Shown here piece by piece: positions 1 through 12,135 of a stretch of 64,000 nucleotides of DNA. The stretch is from NCBI GenBank assembly GCA_028671895.1, contig CM053800.1, positions 24,387,886-24,451,885 of the forward strand, in the 5' to 3' direction. Within the stretch, counting starts at the first letter, position 1. The number at the start of each line of letters is the position of its first letter. This DNA is from Oenanthe sinensis (lineage: Eukaryota; Streptophyta; Magnoliopsida; Apiales; Apiaceae). A model generated the notes under the pieces. It ran no database searches and had not been told where the DNA came from. It saw only the letters and a list, made by a program, of their open reading frames with translations. The translations under genes and the position numbers were made by a program.

Positions 1-1704
1 CTTTAAAATGAGACGAATGTTTACTTCTCAAACCACAAACCTGCAAATGAAGTACTAAAATCCACCAACTTAATAATTAAATATGTCCAACAAGTCTCCA
101 AACTAATATTAAAACCTCCAAAATAATTCAAAAACTCTAATAATAAATGATGTCTAAATATTACGGAAAGTTCAAACACCCTAATAAGTGGAATAAGGGT
201 TGCTCTCCATCACACAGTCCGAGATCCCCTAAGTACCTGCCAAAAGAAGAATACGGCATGAGCCAAATGCCCAGTACAGATTGGAATACAGTTTATGAAA
301 CAAGAAGCAATATATATAATTTGATAATAATAAATAAACTTTAATTTTTAAAGACAAGGCTGAAGCAAAGAAGGGTTAAGATATTTCATACCGATATCAA
401 AATAGATAACAGATACACAAATCATAGGGTACCTAATGCGTGCAACAAACCAGATAAAGTGTACGGCATATACACTGTCAAATACCAAATCACAAATCAA
501 ATCAAACTCTGGGTGCACCCATGTATCCTCAAACAAATATCAAATGCGCAAAGCTCTCCTCCTGAGCTATTAGAAGGATACACCGTGACTAATCACACTG
601 TCACGGAAGTGTCATGCCACTGGTGCCGCAATGACATGACTGTAGTACCCCTACAGCTAGTTAACTCGGTATACCCTATATCACTCTAAGGACTCAAATA
701 AAATAATTTTCACACTTTTAAAATCACTTGAACAAATATTTCAAATATTATACGCAGATATATAACATACATAATTTTTGAAAATCGCAGAGACAAATAT
801 TTAAATATTTTAAAACAGACTTTAAAATAACTTTCGGAGAATCAAAACAGTTAAAATGAATAATAACAGAAGGAACAAATTTACGAACGGAACGAATTAA
901 ATATAACTAATCCTAAAAAGAGTAGCGCTGAAGAGAAATGAGACGAAATTCGTACCTCAAAAATAGCGAGCACAAACACTAACGATATCCGCAAATAATC
1001 CGTCAAACACCCGTCTCTCGATCTAATTACAAAATATAATTTTTTTATTATTATTATCACAATATACTAATTAATCTAACGTGATTATTAAATAACCTAA
1101 CAAAAATTAATATTCTAATACATGCGACATGGTTTTAAAAAACTTATGTTAACACAGGTTACTGCATATGGCTCATGGCTATATTGATGTGATGAAGTCT
1201 AGTGACTAATTCTTGTAACTAAGATATAATTATAATATATGCTTACCCATGACTCAATATACCAAATTTGATTTTTTGATAGGCTAATGACATAGTAAAG
1301 CAAAGTTGTACACTTTATCAAATAAATAATAAACTTAAAGTTCATATGCTCCATCAATTTCTATCAACATGTTAAATAATTACCTAATATGCTAATATGT
1401 CCTTACCTGAAACACAAATCAAAGAATCAAAACCTTAGGCCCTCTATCTCCGTTTCTTATTCTCTTCTCCGTGTACCTCTTTGATTGACTCATATGGCTG
1501 CTATCAATTTTAGGGTTGTAATCTATGTCTTCTTTTTATACTATGTCCCGTATATATTTATATATACTAGAAATATTATCATATTTCTAATCTATCTATT
1601 AATTTAATACCAATTTTATTTCTAATCAATTTTTATTTAAAATTATTATTAAAATATATTATTATTATTATTACTAATTAAATAAATAATTAAAGATATT
1701 ACAT
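1..1704 (-). repeat. 3' LTR of gypsy element G (cut by window start)
   Basis: This stretch matches 38986-40697 nearly base for base with scattered substitutions of a few percent. It ends in GATATTACA on the plus strand, the complement of the LTR start. It is non-coding; short open frames inside it are chance. Confidence 0.88.
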
Positions 1705-1720
1705 ATATACCTCCTTAAAA
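1705..1720 (-). other. Polypurine tract of element G
   Basis: On the minus strand this reads TTTAAGGAGGTATATA, purine-rich at its centre and directly abutting the 3' LTR. It is the expected site for plus-strand priming. Confidence 0.6.
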
Positions 1721-1734
1721 AGGATTCCGTCCCC

Positions 1735-3119
1735 AAAATCTAACGAAACTAAAATTCGTACCTGAATCAAATAAATACGGATATTTCACACGGATAGATT
1801 CTTCTAACTCCCAAATAGTCTCTCTCTCAGAATGGTTCTTCCACAAACCTTTTAACAAATGGAATAGTTCTCTTCCTCATAATTCGTTCCTCTCGAGCTA
1901 AAATAGTTTCAGCTTCTTCCTCACAAGAAAGATCTTCCCTAATCTTATGTAACAGGTATTGAACTACGTGCAACGAAAGATACTTGTAGCCTCTTAGAAC
2001 AGACACATGAAACATATTATTCACACGATACCTCTCTCTCTATAACATCAAAGGGACCAACATATCTTGTACTAAGCTTTCCTTTCATACCAAAACGTTT
2101 AACACCCTTCCAAGGAGACACCTTCAAAAATGCATGATCACCAGGCTGAAATCCACCAAACTTCCTCTTGTAATATGTATAGTTCTTTTGACATGATTGA
2201 GCTTCTTTTAAGTTTTCTTTAGCTTACCCTACCTTTTCGTTAGTTACCTAAACCAGCCCTGGCCCTTCAATGAAGCTCTCCCTAACCTCATTCGAACAAG
2301 TCGATGCTCTACATTTTTTTTACCATATAACGCCTCAAATGGTGGCATACCAATGCTCGCTTGCCAACTATTATTGTATGTAAACTCCACAAGATACAGA
2401 TACTTGTCCCAATCACCAAACCACTCTGAATCACAAGCCCTTAATATATCCTCTAACGTCTCAATCGTCCTCTCTGACTATCCATCATTTTATGAATGAA
2501 AAGTTGTGTTATAATTAAGCCTCGTATCCCAAGCCTACTGAAATACCTTCTAAAAATATGAAATAAACATCGTATCCTTGTCTAAACTATCAAAACAGGC
2601 ACACCATGAAGTCTAACAATATTCCACTGAAATATCTCTGTCAAATCATGAACAAGAGTGTTTTCTCTAATAGCTAAGAAATGAACTGAATTTGTAAGTC
2701 TATCAACCACCACCCAAATAACATCATTCTTCTTGAAGGTCTTCGGTAAACCAGTCACAAAATCCATGGTAATGTTTTTCCCCTTCTAAACCGGAATATT
2801 CAATTATTGTAACAGTCCACTAGATCTCTGATGTTCAATCTTCACTTGTTGACATGTAAGACATTTCCCCACGAATTCCGTTATATCCCGTTTCATCTCA
2901 TTCCACCAAAAGTACTTCTTCAAATCTCGATACATCTTAGTAGAACCCGGATGAATAGAGAATGAAGAACTATAAGCCTTAATCAAAACTGCTTCACGAA
3001 CTGTTATATCTGCAGGTACACACAATCTATTACCCAACCATACCACACCATGATCATCAACATGAAACTCCATTTGCTTGTCATCTGCCACATTCAATCT
3101 AATAGCTTCTAACCCTATA
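1735..3119 (-). pseudogene. Gypsy integrase with C-terminal chromodomain-like tail, broken (element G)
   Basis: This is the integrase end of the G polyprotein, in several frames with stops. The H2C2 zinc-finger region is at 2804-3097 (ends CLTCQQVKIEHQRSSGLLQ). The catalytic core follows at about 2460-2767, with a first aspartate in WVVVDRLTNSVHF and a following DRD. The C-terminal part at about 1740-2030 reads VFHVSVLRGY-like, then WELEES, the pattern of the GPY region and chromodomain tail of plant chromoviruses. Several codons are stops and at least one frameshift lies near 1840, so it cannot make active integrase. The family normally inserts retroviral cDNA; the chromodomain directs it to heterochromatin. 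Confidence 0.8.
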
Positions 3120-4480
3120 TCATTTTTCTAAAGCTTCCTTAAGCCTTGAGACTAGATTTGATTCCACCTTCAAACTTTCCATGCTTGCAGTTGATCCTCC
3201 AACATACAGCTCCACACCCAAGCGCTCCATATCTGAAATAAGGTGTTGCTGAGTAATAAGAGATGCAACACTTCCCAAATTCTTCCTACTAAGAGAGTTT
3301 GCCACTACATTTGCCTTTCCTGAATAGTACTGAATTTTAGCATCATAAACTTTAATAAGTTCAAGCCACCTTCTTTGCCTCATGTTTAACTCTTTTTGTA
3401 TAAAAATGTATTTGAGACTCTTGTGATCAGTGAAGATGTCACAAGTTTCTCCATACAAATAATGCCTCCAAAATTTTAAAGCGAAGACCAATGTTACTAA
3501 CTCCAAATCATGGGTAGGATAATTTACCTCATAGGGTTTAAGCTGCCTAGAAGCTTACGAAATCACCTTCCCATGTTGCATAAGAACACACCCCAAACCC
3601 CTCTTAGAAGCATCACTATAAACTTGATATCCTCCACTCTCTGATGGTAAAACAAGTATAGGGCTGACATCAACCTCTTCTTTAACTCATGAAAACTCTA
3701 CTCACGATCATCATTCCACTCGAACTTAATACCCTTTCGCATCAACTAAGTCAACGGAAAAGCTATGGATGAGAAGTCCTCTACAAAATGCCTATAGTAG
3801 TCTGCCAAACCCAAGAAACTCCTCACCTCTGTCACAGTGCTAGGTCTCGGCCAATTTGTGATAACCTCGATTTTCGCAGGATCCAACTCAATCCCCTTAC
3901 TAGACACAATATGCCCCAAAAATGCAACCTCCTCCAACCAGAATTCACATTTCGAAAATTTTACAAACAATTTCTTCTCCCTCAAAATTTTAAGTACAAT
4001 GTGCAAATACTCCTCACATTCTTCCTTGCTCCTAGAGTATATTAAGATATCATCAATGAAAACCACAACGAACTTATCCAAGTAATCATGAAACACCCAA
4101 TAAACACCACTGGTGCTTTCATCAACCCAAAGGACATCACAAGAAACTCATAATGACCATATCGAGTACGAAATGCTGTCTTCAAAATATCTGCATCTCT
4201 TACTCGTAACTTGTGATAACCCGATCTCAAATCTATCTTTAAAAAAATACTTCACACCTTACAATTGATCGAATAAGTCATCAATGCATGGCAAAAGATA
4301 CTTGTTTCTAACAGTCACCTTATTCATCTCTCTATAGTCAATACACAATCTCATAGACCCTTCCTTCTTCCTCACAAACAATACTAGAGCACCTCATGGA
4401 TATACACTCGGTCTGATAAATCCATTATCCAACAAATCTTACAACTTCTCTTTCAGTTTCTACAACTTCAACAATGTCAT
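3120..4480 (-). pseudogene. Gypsy reverse transcriptase and RNase H, broken (element G)
   Basis: The RT begins near 4470 with a GFIRPSVYP stretch and continues through LCIDYREMNKVTV. The catalytic box is VVVFIDDILIYS, inside an open stretch at 3746-4096, followed by the thumb region FLGHIVSSKGIELDPAKI. RNase H is at 3120-3506, with FTDHKSLKYIF and a tail KANVVANSLSR; the usual final aspartate of this tail (ADALSR in relatives) is Asn. Stops or frameshifts separate the pieces near 3510-3740, 4096 and 4240. It would have copied element RNA into DNA in cytoplasmic particles; it is inactive now. Confidence 0.85.
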
Positions 4481-4490
4481 CCTATAATTA

Positions 4491-4970
4491 ACTTTAAAAT
4501 AGCTTTAGTACATGCAACAATTCCAAAAGTAACCTATACATTCTTTTATGAAATAACACATCTTTTTATGTCTCTCGAGTATTTTTAAATCTACAATTAT
4601 AAAATTCATCCACTACTTTCTTTTTATACTCCAATATCTCTAGTTATATGGAACCACTTAGGTTAGATCTCAATTCATATTTAAATCTCTCATTTAAAAA
4701 TATCTCACGAACCCTTCAAGAAATCCAACCTAACAAACTTTTTTTTATGCAATTTAAAATATTCTCATCATCATTCCACCTAATTAAATATAACATCCTA
4801 AAGTAAGCTTCCTTATGCGCAACTGAGAAATATTGTCTCCTACACACACTATTAAATTATTTTCAGTCCATTTCCATCTTGAAATCTTTTCATCTAGTCG
4901 CATTCACATTTTCACACCACATTTTAAATTTTATATATCTGATTTCACATCCTACCATGGTAGCGAACCT
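4491..4970. other. Unrecognised remnant of element G upstream of RT
   Basis: This is non-coding in all frames, AT-rich and without recognisable gag or protease motifs. It continues in the pre-insertion sequence at 38292, because element A is inserted here with an AACCT duplication (4966-4970 and 38292-38296). Confidence 0.5.
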
Positions 4971-5625
4971 TGAAAGACATATGACTAGGCCTATTTATAA
5001 TAATTAGATGACAACTCAACTCAGATAAGAAACAAAAGTAAATAATAAATATGATAACATGAATCAAGACAAACAAAGTTAACTAATCACAAAGAATCCT
5101 AGGGATCAGAAGTATTCTTATGAAGCTGTTACTATTCACCAGAAAAAGTTCATTAATATGTTCAAGCATCGGCGAAAAATAATAAAGTAGTATTTCAGAA
5201 GAGTTCAAAAGATTCAGAAGATTTCAAGTGCCTACTACTATAGAAAGATTCCAAGTAAAGAAGATATTGAAGACAAAGCGAGAAGCAAGAACAAGACAGA
5301 AGATCACAACTATTAAAGTTAAAAAGTAAAGAATATTTATTTAGTATGACACAAATGAACTAAATAGTACATTTGTGTGTCATCTAATTAAATAAATATT
5401 TATCACCTAGCTAAAGTGATTTTCAGACAGAAGACAAGAAGATTCAAGTCAAATCTTCAAAGGTTGTGCAGTGAAGAAACTAAATTAATTCTACTATCAA
5501 AAGTTAATTAATTATTTAATTTATTTACTTAAATTAATTCACATTAAATTAATTTAATTTATAAATTAGTTAATTAATAAATTATGGAATTAATTTAGTT
5601 AAAAGAAGATTTAATTTTACATTTT

Positions 5626-5950
5626 TAAGAAAGTCTTACTGCACTAAAATAAAAAGTTCTACCGAATTATTTCGGTAAGACTTTTTAAAAGTCTTACCGA
5701 ATTAAATCGGTAAAACTTTTTCAAAAGTCTTATCGAATTATTTCGGTAAGACATTTCAAAAGTCTTTCCGAGATAACACGGTAAGACCTTTTTAAAAGTC
5801 TTACCAAGTTTCATTTGTCTCGGCAAGACTTTCCAAAAGTCTTACCGAGTTTTAAAAGTCTTGCCCAGCTTATTTAAAAAGTCTTATATGCTAATTTATA
5901 AAGTCTTTTAATTTTTTAAATAAGTTTTATTCAAAAGTCTTGCTAGCTTT
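5626..5950 (+). promoter_or_regulatory. Array of AAAGTCTTACCGA inverted motifs in LTR of A
   Basis: About fifteen close variants of AAAGTCTTACCGA occur in both orientations. Many abut as palindromes, for example TTCGGTAAGACTTTT followed directly by its complement near 5680. The array sits immediately upstream of the TATA box at 5957. The same motif recurs at 12541-13110, before the accessory ORF of this element, and not elsewhere in the window except the other LTR. Confidence 0.75.
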
Positions 5951-5956
5951 TTTCTC

Positions 5957-5965
5957 TATAAATAT
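5957..5965 (+). promoter_or_regulatory. LTR TATA box of element A
   Basis: TATAAATAT lies directly after the motif array and about 350 bases before the LTR end, a normal place for the U3 core promoter. The same box is present in the 3' LTR copy near 23728. Confidence 0.6.
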
Positions 5966-6317
5966 GAGAAGATTGTCTTCATTATTTCAAGATTGAAAAG
6001 ATAAAAAAAACGTTCAAATTTCAGAAATTTGTATGAATTGTAAGATTCACAGATTTCTGTGCAAGTTTGGAATATAATTGATTAATCCGAACACTTCATG
6101 TCGAATTCGTTCTAGATCACTTTATCAATTATAAACTTTTCACCATATTAATTGTTGTAATACTTTTCAAGTTAAAAATAATATCTTTTACTTGAACAGT
6201 ATTTCATAAATATTAATATTTCATGATTAATTAAAATAATATTTTAAATCAGTTATTCCATGATAATTTTTCAGATATTGTATTCAACCCCCATTCTACA
6301 ATATCAGGGACCAACAA

Positions 6318-6333
6318 TTGGCATCAGAGCTGG
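6318..6333 (+). other. Primer binding site of element A (initiator tRNA-Met)
   Basis: TTGGCATCAGAGCTGG directly follows the LTR. It matches the usual TGGTATCAGAGC complement of the 3' end of initiator tRNA-Met with one change. Confidence 0.75.
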
Positions 6334-6506
6334 TTGATATTTTTAATATCAGATCCGAACCAAAAATTCTGCAACTCATACAGATCTCAAAAATTATTTT
6401 TTAATTTGAAATAATTTTTTTTCTAAAAATTATTTTTGATCAAAAATTGTTTTAAGTCAAAAATTAAAATATTTTTTGAAACCCTTAATTTTTAATCTTA
6501 TTAAAG

Positions 6507-8943
6507 ATGAGTACTCAGAAAATTACTAGCATCAAAATTCAACAGTTCGACAGAGAACACTACAACTTGTGGAAATGCAAAATGCTACCATTCATTGGGA
6601 TTGCCAATCCCAAGTATGCATTAATATTGGCCAAAGGTGTTGAACCCCCAATAACAGTTATTCTTGAATATGAGATAGATGAGGTCGTAATTCCCCACAG
6701 ACAGTTTCTAAAAAGTCCAACAGACTATACAAAAGAAGAAAATGAAGCTATGTCCCTGGACAACAATCTCAAACTCATATTGATAGAATCCCTAGACTAC
6801 GTCATGTGCAATCACGTGGTCAATTGTAAAAATGCCAAACAGATTTGGGAAATAATAGAATATATCAATGAGGGGACTGAGGAAGTGAAAGAGAATAGAC
6901 TGAAAATCCTGACCTCCTAGTACGAGCAGTTTACATCCAACCCTGGTGAGGGTATCTCTGAGGTGTTTCAAAGATTGAAAAAACTGATAAACGAGCTCAA
7001 CATGAATGAGAAGTACTATCAGAATCAGGAGGTAAACATGAAGTTTTTGTTAACCTTACCCGAGCATCTGGAACACAGGATCGCAGCAATCCGGGAGTCT
7101 AGGGATATGAAGGAGGTAACCCTAGAAAGACTCTACGGAGTATTAAAGACATATGAATTGGAATAGATCCAGACCAGAGAAATGTATGGGAGAGGTAAGG
7201 TTTTGAGTTCCTCCAAAGCATTAATAGTGGAAGCACCTGAAAAGATAGAAGTGAAGGCTGTTGCACCTTCTAACAGTACAACGGAGTATGTGGTTTCAGA
7301 ATTTGGACATACCTCTGACAAACAAGAAGATGGTGAGTTATACTCTTTGGAAGAACTAGATCAGCTAGAAGATGAATCTCTAGCTATGGTTGCCAGGAGG
7401 TTTGGCAACATGAGATTTTGAAGAAACTGCTCCTACAGAGTAAAGCCTAATTTTGGAATGTTCCAAAAAGGAGGTTCTTCATCAACTATATCAAAGAGCG
7501 GCTACAAGACCGGCTTAGTTGATAGAAGCAAATTTCGTTGCTTCAACTGCAATGAGCTAGACACTTTGCAACAGAGTGCAAGAAGCGTAAGCAAGGGAAA
7601 AATAGAGAGTCTTATGAGGAGCTCCAGGAGAAGTATGATGCACTAGTGAAAAAGCATCAATGAAAGTCTTATCTAGCAGATGGCAAAAGCTGGGATGACT
7701 CATACAATGATGATGAGGAAGAGATGGGAAATCTTGCTCTTATGGCTTCATTCGAGGAATCACTATCTCCCACCAGAGAAAGAGGAATAGATGTAAATCC
7801 TTATTGCCCTAAAATGTTTGCATTGCTAGGTAAAGAACTAGATGGTGAAAGAGATAAAGTTAAGAAACTAAGACTTAAAAATAAAGTTCTAACTGATGAG
7901 AATGAAGATTTAAAATTGTTAAAATGAAAAAAGGACAAGTTGACTGACAAATTGACTGAGGACTTAACTTTTCAAGTCAATAGAGTCAGTTGTTGTGTGA
8001 AAGTTGAAACTTATCTCAGAAACCAAATAGAAGAAGAAAAGAAGAAGTGTCTAGTTTATAAGAATTCCTCGTATATTGTAAAGAACCTAGTTGACCAATA
8101 GGAAATAAACCGAAAAGTTGGAATAGGCTTCGAGTACAATAAATCAGTAGGAAAGCTAAGCAACATAACCCCTTTCAGAAAAAGTGCTGAAGAAAGGGGT
8201 ATCCCATATGTTGTTAAAGACACACTGAAACCTCTTTTCATAACCCCTATAGCTGAACCAATCCTTGAGATCTCTATATTGATTGCTTATGAAATACAGT
8301 TAGGGGATCTCGAGGAAGAAAAAAAAGAGAGGAATATGTTAAGGACATACAAGGAGTTAATGTCCAAAAAGAGAAGAGTGAACCTCAGACACCAGTGAAA
8401 GATGCGGGAACTTCTAAATCGCCCAATCCTGGTATAGGTGCAAAAGACTTAAAGAATAAATTAAATAGACCTAATACATTTGTGAATAGTAGGAATAGTA
8501 ACAACAGATTTTATTCTACTGAGAACTTTAAAACTGCTGATAACATTGAAGTAGAAAATGTTAAGTGACCTACTGTTTTGAATAACATACCTATTATTAG
8601 TGCTTTCCATAAACCTTGTGGTATATTGAATTGTATGTTATGTACTTTTAATGCTATGACTGTTTATTTTAAACGCATGATTTCTAAGAAAGATAAAATG
8701 ACACCTAGACAATACATCAATAATAAATTCAGAAAATCCAAGACTACAACTCCTTCACCTGTTAAGAAGGAAACGTACATTCCTAAGTCTAAACAGAAAG
8801 TTGTTAAAACTGTTTATAAGAAGGTATGTATATTCAATGAAGATAATGTTGTTATTCGAAAAGGATTTGTTGTCAAAGCTGACAAAGGTCCATTCTTTAA
8901 GTATGTCGGGCCCATTCAATTTTGGGATCCGAAGATGAATTAA
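6507..8943 (+). pseudogene. copia gag, broken (element A)
   Basis: The start is the ATG at 6507 (MSTQKITSIKIQQFD), 190 bases after the LTR. The N-terminal part is a copia UBN2/Retrotran_gag_2-type capsid domain (HYNLWKCKMLPF, then NAKQIWEII, then LEHRIAAIRESRDMKEVTLERLYGVLKTYELE). In-frame stops occur at 6918 (TAG), 7164 (TAG) and 7419 (TGA). A frameshift falls in the CCHC knuckle near 7555 (FRCFNCNEL, remainder lost), another before 8578. A Lys/Glu-rich coiled-coil stretch follows at 7800-8000. Gag would assemble the virus-like particle. The TAG at 6918 falls at the same aligned site as the stop in gag of element C. Confidence 0.85.
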
Positions 8944-8955
8944 TCCGTTTGATAA

Positions 8956-11900
8956 GTGCAGGGAGTTAAACAGGTAAACCGAGTTGTATGGATCCTGGAC
9001 AGCGGATCTTCAAGGCATATGACCGAAGATAGAGCCCTGCTATCAAACGTGGTTGAAAGAGCTGGCACGATCGTCACCTTTGGAGATAACATCAAAGGAA
9101 AGACTACGAGATATGGCAAGTTAAACACTGGGAATGTTATCATTGAAAACTTCTCTTTAGTGGAAGGACTTAAGCATAATCTACTCAGCGTCAGTCAAAT
9201 CTGTGATAAAGGGTACAAATTAAACTTTATCAAAGAGAAATGCTTTATAGCTCATTCTAAAGATGACACACTAGCCTTACTTGGAGTAAGGAAATGAAAC
9301 TTGTACGTAGCCGATCTCAACTCAGGAACTGAAGATGAAGTAAACTGTTTCTATTCAAAGGCTTCATCAGAAGAAAGCTGGCTATGGCACAAGAAACTCT
9401 CACATTTAAACTTCAAAACAATGAACTCCTTAGTCAAGAGGGATTTGGTGAGAGAACTGCCTCCAATGGAATTTACAAAAGAAGGATTGTGTGAGGCATG
9501 TCAGAAAGGGAAGTCAAAGAAAGCAAGTCACAGAGGCACAAACACTACAAACATCACTGAACCACTTCAACTCCTTCACATGAATTTATTTGGTCCAGTA
9601 AATATTATGTCTATGTCAAGGAAGTAATATGCCTTAGTGATTATATATGACTTCACAAAGTACACATGGGTTTTATTTTTGAACTCTGAGGATTGAGTTA
9701 GATTCAAAGTTACCTGTCCGGCCAATCAGATCAGATAATGGAACAAAATTCAAGAATGAAGTTCTGAACAACTTTTGCTCACACAAGGGAATAACAAGGA
9801 AATATTCAGCGCCATGAACTCCGTAACAGAATGGAGTTGTAGAAAGGAAAAATAGAACCCTGATTGAAGCTGTAAGAACAATGTTAAGTGAATCAAGGTT
9901 ACCTATATACTTCTGGGCTGAAGCAGTTAACACAACATGATATACCCAGAATCGAACTCTGATCAACAAAGATCATATGAAAACTCCCTATGAATTAATG
10001 GCTGTTAAAAAACCAACACTCAAGTACTTTATGTATTTGGAGCCTAGTGTTATGTGCTGAAGGATGAAGATGATCATCGAGGCAAGTTCGAGGCCAAGGC
10101 ATATGAAGCTATTTTTGTCGGATATTCAAGAAGAGCATATAGGGTGTACATAATTGATCAGCATCAAGTAAAAGAAAGTGTCAATGTTACTTTTGATGAC
10201 ACTAAACTCCTAAGTATCCAAACTGAAGATTCTTCTGAGTCATTAAAATTTGATAATTATCCAGACTCACATTCTGATGACGAAGAAGAACTCATTGCAT
10301 CAGGAAATGATGATGACAATAATGATAATGATCTAGGTAATAATGGTGGAAACAATGAAAATTCTACTAATACCAGTGGTGGATCAACAAGTCATCTTGG
10401 CAGCAACTCAGGGCGAGATGAAGGATCAACTGGTAGAACACAACATCACAATGAATTTTGAGGCGAATCATCAAGATCAAACCTACCAAGGGAAAAGATA
10501 TGGAGCAGAGATCATCCTTTTGAATTGATCATAGGTGATCCAGATGTTTGAGTTAGAACTAGAAGTGCGACTTTAAATGAATGTTTATTTTCAGTTTTTC
10601 TATCTCAAGAAGAACCAAAGAAGATTGAAGATGCATTAACTAATCCAGATTGGGTTCTTTCCATGCAAGAAGAGCTCAATCTGTTCGAAAGATAAGAAGT
10701 CTGGACACTGGTATCCAGGCCTAGAGATAGATTTATTATTGGCATAAAATGGGTATACAGGAATAAGTTAGACGGTGATGACATTGTTACAAGGAACAAA
10801 TCCAGACTAGTGGCAAAGGGTTACTCCCAGGAAGAGGGAATTGATTATGACAAGACCTACACACCAGTAACAAGACTTGAATCCATCAGGATATTTCTAG
10901 CATTCGCAGCACATTCTAATTTCAAAGTTTTTCAAATGGATGTGAAGAGTTCATTTCTGAATGGAGAGTTAGAAGAGGAAGTATATGTGGAACAACCCCC
11001 TAGCTTTGAAAATCCAGAGTTTGCGGACTTTGTGTATTTTCTATTCAAAGCTCTCTATGGACTCAAGCAAGCACCAAGGACATGGTATGACACTCTCTCT
11101 AAGTTTTTACTTGAAAATAGTTTTACTAGATGTGTCATAGATAAAACTTTCTTTTATAAATTACACGATAAAGATATGATAATTGTCTAAGTTTATGTTG
11201 ACGATATTATATTTGGTTCTACTATCAAAAACTTGTGCAAGAGATTTGCTAAGTTAATGCAGAGCAGGTATGAAATGAGCATGATGGGTGAGCTGTCATT
11301 CTTCCTAGGATTGCAAGTAAAGCAAAAGGAAGATGGGATTTTTATTTGCCAATCAAATTACGTAAGGGATCTTCTGAGAAAATACAGTCTAGAAGATTCT
11401 TCATCGGCAAAAACCCCAATGCCAACAGCCACCAAGCTTGACAAAGATGAATGGTACCCTTAAGATAAGAAAGTTGACCTCACAAGCTACAGAGTTATGA
11501 TAGGCTCACTACTATATCTAACTGCTAGTAGACCCGATATAATGTTTATAACATGCTTATGTGCAAGGTTTCAATCCGACCCTAGGGAATCTCATCTTAT
11601 AACTGTTAAACGAATATTTAGATATCTGAAAGGTACACCAAATCTTAGAATTTGGTACCCTTAAGATACAGGTTTTGACCTAATAGGCTATACAGATTCA
11701 GATTATGCAGGATGCAGGATGGACATGAAAAGTACTTCTAAAAGCTGTCAGTTTCTAGGACGTCGGTTGATCTCCTGGTATAGCAAGAAACAGCACTCAG
11801 TATTTACCTCGATAGCCAAAGCAGAATACATTACGGCAGGTAGCTGTTGTGCAGAGATCTTGTGGATAAGGAATCAGCTAAATGACTATGGACTTGCATT

Positions 11901-12135
11901 GAACAAAATTCTAATTTTCTACGACAATATAAGTGCTATAGCCATTTCCAACAATCCTGTACAACACTCTCGAACCAAGCAAATTGACATAAGGTATCAT
12001 TTTATCTGAGAGCATGTCATGAACGGAACTGTGGTGTTACATTTTGTACCCATAGAAGATCAAATAGCCGAAATCTTCACAAAACCACTTGATGAATCCA
12101 CTTTCTCTAAGTTGGTTAGTGAATTAAGGATGTAA
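8956..12135 (+). pseudogene. copia pol, broken (element A)
   Basis: The protease motif is VWILDSGSSRHMTED (9000). The pre-integrase box is WLWHKKLSHLNFKTMNSL, followed by the integrase core. The first catalytic aspartate is Asn (HMNLFGP, codon 9583-9585, where B and C have HLDLFGP and HMDLFGP). The integrase core also has an internal deletion near 9690 and several stops. RT runs from about 10600, with FQMDVKSSFLNGELEEEVYVEQPP and VYVDDIIFGS directly after a stop at 11188. RNase H includes KSCQFLGRRLISWYSKKQ, and the C-terminus ends at a TAA at 12133. Clearly inactive. Confidence 0.88.

Larger units (their letters stand above)
4971..6316 (+). repeat. 5' LTR of element A
   Basis: 1346 bp, TG at 4971 and CA at 6315-6316. 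It is matched by 22754-24024 plus 38226-38291. It contains a palindromic motif array, a TATA box and the terminal stretch TATTCAACCCCCATTCTAC that recurs in similar form in the other copia LTRs here. Confidence 0.92.
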
